A stretch of DNA of 64,000 bases from NCBI RefSeq assembly GCF_900108855.1, contig NZ_FNXY01000006.1:186001-250000 (forward strand), read 5' to 3'. Made by a program: the position numbers and the translations under genes. The notes under the pieces were generated by a model that saw nothing but the letters and a program-made list of their open reading frames with translations, was not told the origin of the DNA and made no database searches. This DNA is from Dyadobacter koreensis (GTDB taxonomy: Bacteria; Bacteroidota; Bacteroidia; Cytophagales; Spirosomataceae). Below, piece by piece: positions 23,945-33,368 of the stretch (the stretch's first letter is position 1; each line of letters starts with the position of its first letter).

Positions 23945-26900
23945 TTACAAATGGTCTACGTCAACAACAATGTCCTGATATACAACATTTTTGTCGGCAA
24001 TTTGCTGGGCAAGTGTGATGCCGCGTCCATCCAGCGCTTTCTTGAAATCGCTTGGCAGAACTTTCACAAATTGTTTGGTCGCTTCTTCCCAATTTTGCAG
24101 CAATTGGAATGCGACGTTACTTGTTGTATACTGGAAATGTTTTTCAAGAGAATCACGAAGGATCAGCTGATCTTCTTCGTTGATGGTTTCAAGCGTCACC
24201 ATTTCAAAGTTTACTTTCTCTTTGAAATCTCCTTTCTTGTCAAGAACATAAGCTACACCACCTGACATACCAGCCGCAAAGTTTCTACCCGTTGCGCCAA
24301 GAATCACGGCCAAACCACCCGTCATATACTCTAACCCGTGGTCTCCTAATCCTTCAACAACTACTTTTGCTCCTGAATTTCTTACACAGAAACGCTCTCC
24401 CGCAGTTCCACGGATATAGGCTTCACCGGAAGTTGCACCATAAAATGCTACGTTACCGATGATAATGTTTTCTTCCGGCTTGAATTTGGAGTCACGATCC
24501 GGATAAACAATAAGTTCTGCACCGCAAAGTCCTTTTCCGAAATAGTCATTCGCATCGCCTTCCAGTTCCAGACGGATACCTGATGTGTTAAATGCTCCAA
24601 AACTTTGTCCCGCAGTTCCACGGAAACGGTAGTGGATCGTTCCTTTTGGAAGCCCGGCACCACCATGAATTTTGGATATTTCGTTTGACAACATTGTACC
24701 CACTGCACGGTTCAGGTTATTGATCGGAAATTCTCCATATACCTCTTCCGAATTTTCCAAGGCAGATTTCGCCGATTCGATCAGTTTAATGTCGATAATC
24801 TGATCGATTCCATGATCCTGATCTTCCTGTTTGTATTGTGCAACCGAAAGATCTGCATCTTTAAACAAGATCGCGTCGAAATTAAGGTTTTTGTATTTCC
24901 AGTGTTTAAGATCGTGGCGTGGTTCAAGGTATTGAACTTGCCCAACCATTTCATTCACGGTACGGAACCCAAGCTGCGCCATTATCTCGCGAAGCTCCTG
25001 TGCCATGAATGTGAACATATTAACAACATGTTCCGGTTTTCCAGAGAACAAAGCACGAAGTTCCTTATTCTGCGTAGCAACCCCAACAGGACATGTGTTC
25101 AAGTGACATTTACGCATCATGATGCAGCCCGCCGCAACAAGAGCGGCCGTTGCAACACCCCACTCTTCTGCCCCCAGCATCGCTGCAATCGCAAGGTCGC
25201 GACCTGTACGAAGCTGGCCGTCAGCCTGAACAGTAACACGTCCGCGTAACTTATTTTTAACAAGTGTCTGATGTGTTTCAGCCAAACCAAGTTCCCACGG
25301 AAGTCCGGCATGGCGGATTGAACTCAGTGGCGAAGCACCCGTTCCTCCATCATAACCTGAGATCAGGATATGGTCAGCATGCGCTTTTGCCACACCGGCA
25401 GCGACCGTTCCAACGCCAGCTTCGGATACCAGTTTCACACTGATACGAGCCGCGCGGTTGGCATTTTTTAAATCGAAAATCAGCTGAGCCAAATCTTCAA
25501 TCGAATAAATATCGTGGTGAGGCGGGGGAGAAATAAGCCCTACACCTGGAGTCGAGTGACGCGTACGCCCAATCCAGTCATCAACTTTGTGACCTGGAAG
25601 CTGTCCGCCTTCACCTGGTTTAGCACCCTGTGCTGTTTTAATCTGCAATTCACCGGCATTACTCAAATAGTGGCTTGTTACTCCGAAACGTCCGGAAGCA
25701 ACCTGCTTGATCTGAGAATTCATGCTGTCGCCATTCGCCAGGTTTTTGTAACGAAGTTCGTCTTCCCCACCTTCTCCCGAGTTGGATTTCCCTCCAATCC
25801 GGTTCATTGCAATTGCCAAAGTGGTATGCGCTTCCCAGGAGATAGAACCGAAAGACATAGCACCCGTTGCGAACCGTTTGAAGATGTTTTCAACCGGCTC
25901 AACTTCTTCAATCGGAATTGGATTTCCTTTTTTGAAACGTAACAATCCGCGAAGCGTCAGTGCCTTATGCGTTTGATCGTCAATTAGTTTCGAATATTTT
26001 TTAAATTCAGCGTAGCTGTTATTTTTGGTCGAATGCTGTAATAGATGGACAGTCGCAGGATTGAAAATATGTGCTTCGCCACGTTGTTTCCACTGATAGA
26101 ACCCACCTACTTCCAAACGAGGAGTTAACGTCGATTCTTCATGGTAAGCCACTTTATGACGAACCAAAACTTCGCGGGCAATTTCAGAAATACCCATGCC
26201 GCTGATCCGCGAAATAGTACCTGTGAAATAACGGTCAATGACATCTTTGTTCATCCCTACACACTCAAAGATCTGGGCGCCCTGATATGACTGAAGCGTT
26301 GATATTCCCATTTTAGAGAAAATCTTCAAAAGTTCCTTATTAACCGCTTTGATGTAGTTATAATATAACTTTTCATCTGTGAACTCACCATCGATCATGT
26401 TCTTGCGATTCATGAAGGAAAGTGTTTCAAAGGCCATATAAGGACAGATACCCGCAGCACCGTAACCAATTAAAGTTGCGAAATGGTGCGTCTCCCAAAC
26501 GTCTCCTGCTTCAACAAGAAGCCCAACTTTTCCTCTCAAACCTTCACGGATCAAATGGTGGTGAACAGCTGCTGTTGCAAGTAAAGTTGGTATCGGCGCA
26601 TGATCAGAATCAATGGCACGATCAGAAAGGATAATGATTTCAAAACCATCTTCAATCGCTTCTTCCGCATAACGGCAAATCCTTGCCAAAGCACGTTCCA
26701 GTGCTTTTCCGCCCTGGTCTGCACGGAAATAGATATTTATCGTTTTTGCCTGGAAGTGGTTTTTATCAATAAACCTCAATTTGTCAAATTCCGAAACCGT
26801 TAATACCGGATGCGGCAATTCGATCTGACGGCAATGCTGAGGCGTTTCCGTCAAAATATTTTCTGTACTTCCCACGAATGAGATCAGCGACATGATTGCT

Positions 26901-28528
26901 CTTTCACGGATCGAGTCAATCGGCGGGTTGGTTACCTGTGCAAAAAGCTGCTTGAAGTAACTCGACATATGCTGGCTCTGCTCGGAAAGAACAGCCAAAG
27001 GAACGTCTGTACCCATCGACCCAATCGCTTCCATACCACTTTGCGCCATAGGAGCAAGGATCATACGCAAATCTTCCGACGTAAAACCGAAGGCCATCTG
27101 GCGTTTCAAAAGTGAAGAGTCTTCGTATTGTCTGTATGTGCGGATCGGCTGATCAAGATCCTCTATATGCAATTTATAATCATTCAGCCATTGTTGATAC
27201 GGCTGTGCAGTACAGATTTGTGATTTAATTTCTTCATCAGGAATAATACGCCCTTGTTCCATATCAACAATGAACATACGTCCTGGCTGCAAACGGCCTT
27301 TGGTAACCACTTTTGCCTGATCAACTTCCAAAACGCCCGCTTCTGATGCCATAATGATGGTATCATCATCGAGAACCCAGTAACGGGACGGACGCAAGCC
27401 ATTACGGTCAAGCGTTGCACCTACCATTTTTCCGTCTGTAAAAGAAATAGAGGCCGGCCCATCCCAAGGCTCCATAATTGCAGCATGGTATTCGTAGAAT
27501 GCCTTGCGTTCCGCATCCATCTGATCGTTACCATCCCAGGCCTCAGGAACAAGCATCATCATCACGTGAGGAAGTGAGCGGCCTGAAAGGTGAAGCAATT
27601 CAATGGCATTATCAAGATTTGCAGAATCCGACTGGCCTCTGTCGCAAATAGGCAGGATCATATCCATTTCCTCTTTGCTGAAAAACTCAGACTGGAATGC
27701 TTTTTCACCGGCACGGATCCAGTTCACATTTCCTTTTACGGTATTAATTTCACCATTGTGGGCAATGTAACGGAAAGGCTGGGCAAGTTCCCATTTCGGG
27801 AATGTATTGGTCGCAAAACGAGAGTGAACAACGGCTAGCGCTGAAACCACTGATTCGTTTTCTAGATCAGGGAAATAATATTTTAACTGTGCAGTAGTCA
27901 GCTGTCCTTTGTAGGAAATGGTGCGGCATGACAACGATGAATAATAAAAGAAGCCTTTGGCACCTTTCACCGTGTCATTAATTAACCTCGCAGAAACCTG
28001 ACGTAGTATATATAACTTGCGTTCGAAAGCGATATCTTCGGTGACATCGTCCGGACGTTTAATGAAAACTTGTTCTACATAGGGCTCAACGGACAAAGAT
28101 CCTTCACCAAGCGTGTTGTTTAGCGTAGGTACCTTTCTATAACCCAGAAGTGTCAATCCAAGCCGTTTTAATTTACGGTTAACGATATCGCGGCATTCTT
28201 CCCTAACGGTTTCATTGTTTGGAAAGAAAATCATACCGACACCATATTCTCCGGCCGGAGGTAATTGAAAACCAATTTTTGAGCATTCCTCAACAAAATA
28301 CTCGTGCGGGATTTGGATAAGGATACCGGCACCATCACCGGTGTTTGGATCGAAACCGGTAGCACCACGATGCTCCATTCTTTCCAGCATGTGAATGGCG
28401 TCCGCCACAATCTGATGTGACTTACGACCTTTGATGTTGGCACGGAAACCTATCCCACATGCATCATGTTCAAATTCCGGGCGGTAAAGCCCCTGTTGTT
28501 CTACCATTGTTTCAGACATTTGCGACAT
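23945..28528 (-). CDS. gltB: Glutamate synthase large (alpha) subunit
   Basis: A 1527-residue enzyme of full family length. A short propeptide precedes the catalytic cysteine in EHDACGIGF (Cys24), the nucleophile of the class II glutamine amidotransferase domain. A central domain (PHPVLTVSEFDKLR onward) leads to the FMN-binding synthase barrel with SGYDGGTGASPLSSI and the 3Fe-4S cysteines in CIMMRKCHLNTCPVGVATQ. The C-terminal GXGXG beta-helix follows (GLGDHGLEYMTGGLAVILG). It channels ammonia from glutamine to 2-oxoglutarate. It is first in the gltB-gltD operon; no clear TAnnTTTG box is present just upstream. Confidence 0.97.
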   Translation of the reverse strand: MSQMSETMVEQQGLYRPEFEHDACGIGFRANIKGRKSHQIVADAIHMLERMEHRGATGFDPNTGDGAGILIQIPHEYFVEECSKIGFQLPPAGEYGVGMIFFPNNETVREECRDIVNRKLKRLGLTLLGYRKVPTLNNTLGEGSLSVEPYVEQVFIKRPDDVTEDIAFERKLYILRQVSARLINDTVKGAKGFFYYSSLSCRTISYKGQLTTAQLKYYFPDLENESVVSALAVVHSRFATNTFPKWELAQPFRYIAHNGEINTVKGNVNWIRAGEKAFQSEFFSKEEMDMILPICDRGQSDSANLDNAIELLHLSGRSLPHVMMMLVPEAWDGNDQMDAERKAFYEYHAAIMEPWDGPASISFTDGKMVGATLDRNGLRPSRYWVLDDDTIIMASEAGVLEVDQAKVVTKGRLQPGRMFIVDMEQGRIIPDEEIKSQICTAQPYQQWLNDYKLHIEDLDQPIRTYRQYEDSSLLKRQMAFGFTSEDLRMILAPMAQSGMEAIGSMGTDVPLAVLSEQSQHMSSYFKQLFAQVTNPPIDSIRERAIMSLISFVGSTENILTETPQHCRQIELPHPVLTVSEFDKLRFIDKNHFQAKTINIYFRADQGGKALERALARICRYAEEAIEDGFEIIILSDRAIDSDHAPIPTLLATAAVHHHLIREGLRGKVGLLVEAGDVWETHHFATLIGYGAAGICPYMAFETLSFMNRKNMIDGEFTDEKLYYNYIKAVNKELLKIFSKMGISTLQSYQGAQIFECVGMNKDVIDRYFTGTISRISGMGISEIAREVLVRHKVAYHEESTLTPRLEVGGFYQWKQRGEAHIFNPATVHLLQHSTKNNSYAEFKKYSKLIDDQTHKALTLRGLLRFKKGNPIPIEEVEPVENIFKRFATGAMSFGSISWEAHTTLAIAMNRIGGKSNSGEGGEDELRYKNLANGDSMNSQIKQVASGRFGVTSHYLSNAGELQIKTAQGAKPGEGGQLPGHKVDDWIGRTRHSTPGVGLISPPPHHDIYSIEDLAQLIFDLKNANRAARISVKLVSEAGVGTVAAGVAKAHADHILISGYDGGTGASPLSSIRHAGLPWELGLAETHQTLVKNKLRGRVTVQADGQLRTGRDLAIAAMLGAEEWGVATAALVAAGCIMMRKCHLNTCPVGVATQNKELRALFSGKPEHVVNMFTFMAQELREIMAQLGFRTVNEMVGQVQYLEPRHDLKHWKYKNLNFDAILFKDADLSVAQYKQEDQDHGIDQIIDIKLIESAKSALENSEEVYGEFPINNLNRAVGTMLSNEISKIHGGAGLPKGTIHYRFRGTAGQSFGAFNTSGIRLELEGDANDYFGKGLCGAELIVYPDRDSKFKPEENIIIGNVAFYGATSGEAYIRGTAGERFCVRNSGAKVVVEGLGDHGLEYMTGGLAVILGATGRNFAAGMSGGVAYVLDKKGDFKEKVNFEMVTLETINEEDQLILRDSLEKHFQYTTSNVAFQLLQNWEEATKQFVKVLPSDFKKALDGRGITLAQQIADKNVVYQDIVVDVDHL

Positions 28529-28875
28529 ATATCGAAGAGTGTAGATTTATTTACAAATTCGTATGTAGAATTTATATAAATAAGCAAATTAAATGAATTG
28601 CCCGCCGCTATTGTATTATGAATAGTGTAAAGCCTCGCAAGATAATGATAAAAAATATTTGGTGTAATATGAGAAACACGAAATTTTCTTCAACCTGTAT
28701 CAATTCGGTTATTTAGTTACAATAAATCTATAAATATTGATAATATGTCAATGATCGGATAAGTTTATTGGAAATTTCCCAAAGGGGAATTGTACAATTA
28801 TTTGTTTTAGCCTGGAAGATGAAGTGGTATTTCTTACTTATGTCAAGCTACTAAAATTTACCGTAAAATAAAAAA
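28529..28875. other. Intergenic region upstream of gltB
   Basis: About 350 AT-rich bases without a supported gene. It presumably holds the gltB promoter and control sites, but no confident -7 box or palindrome was found. Confidence 0.4.
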
Positions 28876-28901
28876 AATCACCCCTGGAAAAGAGGTGATT
28901 T
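28876..28901 (-). terminator. Terminator of the STAS-like gene
   Basis: AAATCACC and GGTGATTT pair around a 10-nt loop, 25 bases after the stop codon at 28927. The minus-strand exit side is followed by a long T run (A run at 28868-28877 on the plus strand). Confidence 0.8.
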
Positions 28902-28926
28902 AATGTCATTCTAAATTAGGAAACGG

Positions 28927-29349
28927 TCAGGGTTCTTTTGATTCGCTGACATTATCGTAGTCGTCGGCATCGTAATCGTCGTCACCAGCTCCGAATTCGT
29001 TTTCAAGATTATTCATAAAAATCGCATCGATCGCTTCTTCCTGCGTAGGAAGAATGTTGAGATCCGGTATTTTCAAAGATTCAAGCAAATCGATAAAATC
29101 GTCATCTTTGGTAACGATCACCAACATACCCAGATCATTAATGCAAAGTCTGTTGATTTTTTTCAATATCGAGGTTCCGTTTGCATCGATATCTTTTGTT
29201 ACCTGCATATTCACAATCAGGTTGTTGAAACCTTCACGAAAAAGTTCACGTGAAGTTTCTTCGAAAGAAGCTGGAACATCATTCGAAAACGCCGCTTCTT
29301 CAAGATCGATGTAGGCGTACTGCTCTTTTTTCTGTAGGCTGTAATTCAT
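28927..29349 (-). CDS. STAS-like (anti-sigma antagonist fold) protein with acidic tail
   Basis: A 140-residue protein whose first 110 residues resemble a STAS domain: an N-terminal strand with YAYIDLEEAAF, then FREGFNNLIVNMQVTKDIDANGTSILKKINRLC, where the D-x-x-G-T/S-x-x-L pattern sits at the usual phosphorylation-loop position, and LGMLVIVTKDDDFIDLLESL. The last 25 residues are highly acidic (GAGDDDYDADDYD). It could be an anti-anti-sigma-like switch, but no partner kinase is nearby. It is last in the VWA, TPR, purC group, 54 bases after purC. Confidence 0.6.
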   Translation of the reverse strand: MNYSLQKKEQYAYIDLEEAAFSNDVPASFEETSRELFREGFNNLIVNMQVTKDIDANGTSILKKINRLCINDLGMLVIVTKDDDFIDLLESLKIPDLNILPTQEEAIDAIFMNNLENEFGAGDDDYDADDYDNVSESKEP

Positions 29350-29403
29350 ACGAGTTTTTGTTAAAACCAGATGATTTGATAGGTTAATTGATTGGCCAGA
29401 CTG

Positions 29404-30339
29404 CTATGCTATTGCGCGGAGAATGGCTTTTTCTATTCGTTGTAATGGATTATCTAAATTATTTTTCTGGAATTTTTTACCCGAAACTTTTTCAAAAAGC
29501 TCAATATAGCGTTCTGAAATCATCTGGATACGGTCGTCGTCCATAACCGGAACTGTTTGTCCTTCTTTGCCTTGAAACCCATTTTGAATAAGCCATTCCC
29601 GCACGAATTCTTTTGACAGTTGTTTTTGCGGCTGGTTTAATCGCTGATTCTCGTCATACACATCTTTGTAGAAATAACGGGAAGAATCAGGCGTATGGAT
29701 TTCGTCTATTAAATAAATCGTGCCATCAAGCTCACCGAACTCATATTTTGTATCAACCAGGATAAGTCCCTGATCCGCTGCCATCTCCGTTCCCCGGTTA
29801 AACAAAGCCAATGTATATCTTTCAAGATGTTCATATTCATCCTGTGATACCAATCCCTGGCTTAGAATTTCCTCACGGGAAATATCCTCGTCATGCCCTT
29901 CGTGCGCTTTCGTAGTCGGCGTGATAATAGGTTGCGGTAATTTATCATTTTCTTTTAATCCATCAGGCAGCGAAACTCCGCAAACTGATCGTTTGCCAGC
30001 AGAATACTCACGCCAGGCATGTCCTGCCAGATATCCTCGCACAACCATTTCCACCGGATAGGCATTACATTTAATTCCCATACTCACATTTGGATCCGGA
30101 ACTTCCTGCAGCCAGTTTGGGACGATATCAGCTGTTGCCGTTAAAAAATGTGCGGCAATCTGATTTAAAACTTGTCCCTTATATGGAATAGCTCTTGGTA
30201 AAATAACATCGAAGGCTGAAATTCTATCTGTCGCAACCATCACAAGGCGATTTTCAAAGGAATACACATCACGTACCTTTCCTTTGTAAAAAGCTGTCTG
30301 GCCTGGAAATTGAAAATTTGTTTCTGGGATACTGTTCAT
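29404..30339 (-). CDS. purC: Phosphoribosylaminoimidazole-succinocarboxamide synthase
   Basis: A 311-residue SAICAR synthetase, the purine-pathway step joining CAIR and aspartate with ATP. Motifs: FYKGKVRDVYSFENRLVMVATDRISAFDVILP at the N-terminus, EMVVRGYLAGHAWREY in the middle, LILVDTKYEFGE for the ATP site, and IDEIHTPDSSRYF. Its length matches the longer type (about 300 residues), not the 237-residue E. coli form. It sits 19 bases after a TPR gene and 54 before the STAS-like gene, an unusual place away from other purine genes. Confidence 0.96.
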   Translation of the reverse strand: MNSIPETNFQFPGQTAFYKGKVRDVYSFENRLVMVATDRISAFDVILPRAIPYKGQVLNQIAAHFLTATADIVPNWLQEVPDPNVSMGIKCNAYPVEMVVRGYLAGHAWREYSAGKRSVCGVSLPDGLKENDKLPQPIITPTTKAHEGHDEDISREEILSQGLVSQDEYEHLERYTLALFNRGTEMAADQGLILVDTKYEFGELDGTIYLIDEIHTPDSSRYFYKDVYDENQRLNQPQKQLSKEFVREWLIQNGFQGKEGQTVPVMDDDRIQMISERYIELFEKVSGKKFQKNNLDNPLQRIEKAILRAIA

Positions 30340-30358
30340 GGAGTTTATATAGTAAGAA

Positions 30359-31078
30359 TTACCATTCTATTGTCTCATTTTTCTCAGACTTCTTTGCATA
30401 TTGTTTTCGTCTGAGCTGGTAAATATATTGGGATTCGTTCGATTTCATGGCATCCAGAATCAGGCGCGCCTGTTCTTCCGACATGTTCATGGCTCTCAGG
30501 CTTTTCAAAAGCTGCTCTCTCTTTGCCGCCTCTTCCTGCTCGAAACCCTCGGGTTTTGGTTCTGGCTGTGAGGGAGTTGGCTGATTTTTGCTTGACTCAT
30601 TTTTTGCCTGCCTTCGTTCATCACTCTTATTTGATGGCTGTTCTATGCCTGAAAATCGCTGTTTTAAAATTATATAATTTGATCGGGCAAGTGTATTTCT
30701 TGGTTCGAGCCGAAGCGCTGTTTTTAGATTTTCGAGCGCAGAAGCGGTATCTTTCTGAGAGACGAGGATCAAGGCAATCTGGCAATTTGCAATGGAGGAG
30801 ATTGTTTTGTCATTTACTTTTTGTAAAAGCTTGTAATGATACAAAGCATCGTTCAGTTTTCCGGCCTGGTAGTAGGAGTGCGCCATATTCAGACGTGCCG
30901 CGGGATCGGAAAAAAGCGAACCATAAGTAATCTGATGGTATAGCTTCGATGCATTGATATATTGCTTTTTATCATAGGCCATCTCGGCACCGATTTTTCG
31001 TTCATTCGTTTTAGTAATAGAATCAAACGTACGGTTGTCCCACAGCAAAAGCAGTAAATATAGTAGCAGGGCATTCAT
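30359..31078 (-). CDS. Tetratricopeptide-repeat membrane protein (BatC/BatE-like)
   Basis: A 239-residue protein with an N-terminal membrane anchor (MNALLLYLLLLLW). Three to four TPR-like helix pairs follow, including AYDKKQYINASKLYHQIT, ARLNMAHSYYQAGKLNDALYHYKLL and ALENLKTALRLEPRNTLARSNY. A Gln/Pro/Glu-rich linker leads to a C-terminal helical segment (REQLLKSLRAMNMSEEQARLILDAMKSNE), which is typical of Bacteroidota Bat-operon TPR proteins. It lies 38 bases after the VWA gene. Bat proteins are implicated in aerotolerance or stress; a role here is inference from pairing. Confidence 0.75.
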   Translation of the reverse strand: MNALLLYLLLLLWDNRTFDSITKTNERKIGAEMAYDKKQYINASKLYHQITYGSLFSDPAARLNMAHSYYQAGKLNDALYHYKLLQKVNDKTISSIANCQIALILVSQKDTASALENLKTALRLEPRNTLARSNYIILKQRFSGIEQPSNKSDERRQAKNESSKNQPTPSQPEPKPEGFEQEEAAKREQLLKSLRAMNMSEEQARLILDAMKSNESQYIYQLRRKQYAKKSEKNETIEW

Positions 31079-31116
31079 AGCGATTCCGGTTAGAGCGCAA
31101 AAATAATAATAGTTCC

Positions 31117-32079
31117 TCAGAGTCGGAATGTTCCGATTGTAATTAAAACATCCATCACTAATAAAAACAGCGCAGCGCCCAGGAAATAATAATATTTATT
31201 ACTGACAACGGTGACGGTCCGTGTATCGACGAGTGTGCCGTCTGCGTTATTGATATCGGCGATCATGCGGTTTACATCATTTTTTTCATTGTTTAACTGA
31301 TAATAAAAACCTTTTGCATTAGCAGCCAGATTTTGCAGAAAGTCATCATCAAGTTTGCTTATTACCAGATTATCCCTGCTGTCTTTCAGCGGTTTTCCTT
31401 CAGAAGGTATGCTGCTCCCATTTTTTGTACCGATCCCTGCTACATACACCCCGATACCGAATCTTCGAAGATTATTGTACAATGAGCCACCGCAATCCGT
31501 CTTGTTTTCGCCATCAGTAAAAATTACCATCATTTTGGAACGGCCGGAAGGATCGTCACCGTTGACCAGTTTTTTATACGCCAATTCCGCAGCTCCGCAA
31601 ATATTCGTACCGCTGGAGGGTAAAAGGTTGGTTTGTAAGCTTTGGATAAAAAGGTCAAGTGCAGCAGCGTCATAAGTTAACGGAACCTGTACAAAGGCGT
31701 CGTTGGAGAAAACGATCAGGCCAATTCTGTTGGATCGCTGATTCTGAACAAAACGATTTATTTCAAACTTAACCTTTTCAAGACGGGAAGGCGTCACGTC
31801 GGTTGCGTCCATTGATTTAGACAGATCAACCAGCACATAAATATCTTTTCCTTTTGATTGCAAAGCCTGATCTGCCTCTCCGAATGACGGGCCTAGCAAA
31901 CTGATGATAAGCAATGCGAAGGCAATTGAACGTAAGAATAATTTTAAGATTAAAGTTCTGGCTGTCGTATTCAGCTGGCGTGCCACACGAATCGTGCGAA
32001 TAATGAAGGTTACGTAAGCAAGAATGAAAAAAAATATAAAAAAATATTCAGTTGTTTCAAAGGGGTAATTCCAGTTCAT
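31117..32079 (-). CDS. VWA domain protein, BatA/BatB type
   Basis: A 320-residue inner-membrane protein. Two N-terminal helices (YFFIFFFILAYVTFIIRTI and LFLRSIAFALLIISLLGPSF) precede a von Willebrand A domain with an intact metal-ion site: DLSKSMD (D-x-S-x-S), a Thr in PLTYDAA and the IFTDGENKTD motif. A third helix closes the protein (YYYFLGAALFLLVMDVLI). This is the BatA/BatB layout. The usual MoxR ATPase and DUF58 genes are not present next to it, so the operon is partial. A promoter with TATTTTTG and a TTG lies upstream. Confidence 0.9.
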   Translation of the reverse strand: MNWNYPFETTEYFFIFFFILAYVTFIIRTIRVARQLNTTARTLILKLFLRSIAFALLIISLLGPSFGEADQALQSKGKDIYVLVDLSKSMDATDVTPSRLEKVKFEINRFVQNQRSNRIGLIVFSNDAFVQVPLTYDAAALDLFIQSLQTNLLPSSGTNICGAAELAYKKLVNGDDPSGRSKMMVIFTDGENKTDCGGSLYNNLRRFGIGVYVAGIGTKNGSSIPSEGKPLKDSRDNLVISKLDDDFLQNLAANAKGFYYQLNNEKNDVNRMIADINNADGTLVDTRTVTVVSNKYYYFLGAALFLLVMDVLITIGTFRL

Positions 32080-32109
32080 AATGAACGTTTTGGCTAATTA
32101 AAAGTTTTC

Positions 32110-32138
32110 CAAAAATAGACATTAGAAGCTTGTGACAA
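32110..32138 (-). promoter_or_regulatory. Promoter of the VWA-TPR-purC-STAS operon
   Basis: TATTTTTG (32117-32110) on the minus strand with a TTG (32138-32136) 18 bases upstream. The start codon at 32079 is 30 bases further on. Confidence 0.55.
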
Positions 32139-32158
32139 AGATTTTTTTTCTAAAACAT

Positions 32159-32190
32159 TTGTTTTTCTGATTTGCAACCCGCTATATTTG
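32159..32190 (+). promoter_or_regulatory. Promoter of the tRNA cluster
   Basis: TTG at 32159-32161 and TATATTTG at 32183-32190 with 21 bases between fit the Bacteroidota -33/-7 promoter. The first tRNA starts 20 bases downstream. Confidence 0.6.
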
Positions 32191-32209
32191 CAACCCAGAA
32201 CGGAAAGAC

Positions 32210-32296
32210 GGAGGGATGGGTGAGTGGCTGAAACCAGTAGTTTGCTAAACTGCCGTACTCGCAAGGGTACCGCGGGTTCGAATCCCGCTTCCTCTA
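32210..32296 (+). tRNA. tRNA-Ser (anticodon GCT)
   Basis: 87 nt type II tRNA: acceptor GGAGGGA paired with TTCCTCT (two G-U pairs), D-arm TGGGTGAGTGG, an anticodon loop with GCT, a variable arm, T-arm GCGGGTTCGAATCCCGC, discriminator A. CCA is not encoded. Confidence 0.93.
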
Positions 32297-32382
32297 CACT
32301 GTTTCTCTTTTAGCGGTCATCCGCACGTTTAGGGTTGTTGAAATTTGACGAAATTAAAGATCAGCAACAGGGCATAATGACT

Positions 32383-32457
<75 letters not shown>

Positions 32458-32537
32458 AATAATTCAGTGATCAGTTGGCAGTACCATTGAGTAATTTGAT
32501 TACTTGCTGCATACCACCAACTGTTTTAGTATTACAA

Positions 32538-32611
32538 GGTCCCGTAGCTCAGCTGGATAGAGCAACTGCCTTCTAAGTAGTAGGTCTTTGGTTCGAATCC
32601 AAACGGGATCA
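32538..32611 (+). tRNA. tRNA-Arg (anticodon TCT)
   Basis: 74 nt: acceptor GGTCCCG/CGGGATC, D-arm TAGCTCAGCTGGATAGAGC, an anticodon loop CTTCTAA giving TCT, T-arm TTTGGTTCGAATCCAAA, discriminator A. CCA follows in the DNA (32612-32614), unlike the other tRNAs here. A terminator follows within 10 bases. Confidence 0.94.
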
Positions 32612-32621
32612 CCACATTGTC

Positions 32622-32650
32622 AAGCACTTAACGAAATTCGTTAAGTGCTT
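32622..32650 (+). terminator. Terminator of the tRNA cluster
   Basis: AAGCACTTAACGAA and its complement pair around one central base, followed by a T run, just after tRNA-Arg. Confidence 0.85.
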
Positions 32651-32685
32651 TTTTGTTTAGCAGAATGACTAACACCGGATCCCAA

Positions 32686-33081
32686 TCAGCTCTCCATCGC
32701 TGTACAAATTTCGATCAGGAAGCCATCAATATCTCTGACATAAGCAACCGTCTGACCCCAGGGTTTTGTTTTAGGTTTTTCAACCAGCAACGCCCCGGAA
32801 TTCAGCGCATTTAGCAAAGTTTTCTCCACATCATCAACAGCAAATCCAATTTCGATTCCGAAAGGTTTTGAGGTTGTATTACTTTCTATAAAGCCGTCGG
32901 AAATATTTGAAGTTGCTAAACTCATTGATGCAAAGGAAAGCGTGGTATCACCTGTCACCAATTCGGCATAATCTTCATCCGGAGAAATAAACTTGCGGTA
33001 AAAACCAAAAGCTGTTTCGTAAAACAAGATTGAAGCGGATACATTTTTGACATAAAGAATTGTGTAAGCAAATTTGATCAT
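32686..33081 (-). CDS. VOC family protein (glyoxalase/dioxygenase fold)
   Basis: A 131-residue single-unit VOC protein. The two beta-alpha-beta halves are MIKFAYTILYVKNVSASILFYETAFGF and FGIEIGFAVDDVEKTLLNALNSGALLVEKP, ending with VAYVRDIDGFLIEICT. The closing DIDGFLIEI motif carries the glutamate that binds metal in glyoxalase-like enzymes. Substrate unknown. It is monocistronic, convergent with the tRNA cluster, and preceded by a TACCTTTG -7 box on the minus strand at 33131-33124. Confidence 0.92.
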   Translation of the reverse strand: MIKFAYTILYVKNVSASILFYETAFGFYRKFISPDEDYAELVTGDTTLSFASMSLATSNISDGFIESNTTSKPFGIEIGFAVDDVEKTLLNALNSGALLVEKPKTKPWGQTVAYVRDIDGFLIEICTAMES

Positions 33082-33123
33082 GATAATAGATTTCGATTAA
33101 GCGGAAAACGATTAGCTGTTTTA

Positions 33124-33131
33124 CAAAGGTA
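33124..33131 (-). promoter_or_regulatory. -7 promoter box for the VOC gene
   Basis: TACCTTTG on the minus strand, 42 bases before the start at 33081. Confidence 0.45.
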
Positions 33132-33368
33132 AGGTTACAAACTAGCATCGTCTGCTATCCACACTGATTAATTGCTAATAGCTTTAATTTTAACAAGTAA
33201 ACAATTGGTCATAGAGATTTGATATAACGAGCAACGTCAGGGATATTGGCCGAATGTGAAAAACTTTTTATAACAAAACTTAAAATGATTTAAATACAAA
33301 TAAAATGCTTTAATTTGTAGGTATGTATGAACATATTAAATCGTTTCTAAACGCTTTTTAATTCAAGG

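Noticed and set aside
24812..25249. 145-codon frame opposite gltB
   Set aside because: Shadow of the highly conserved gltB coding sequence on the other strand.
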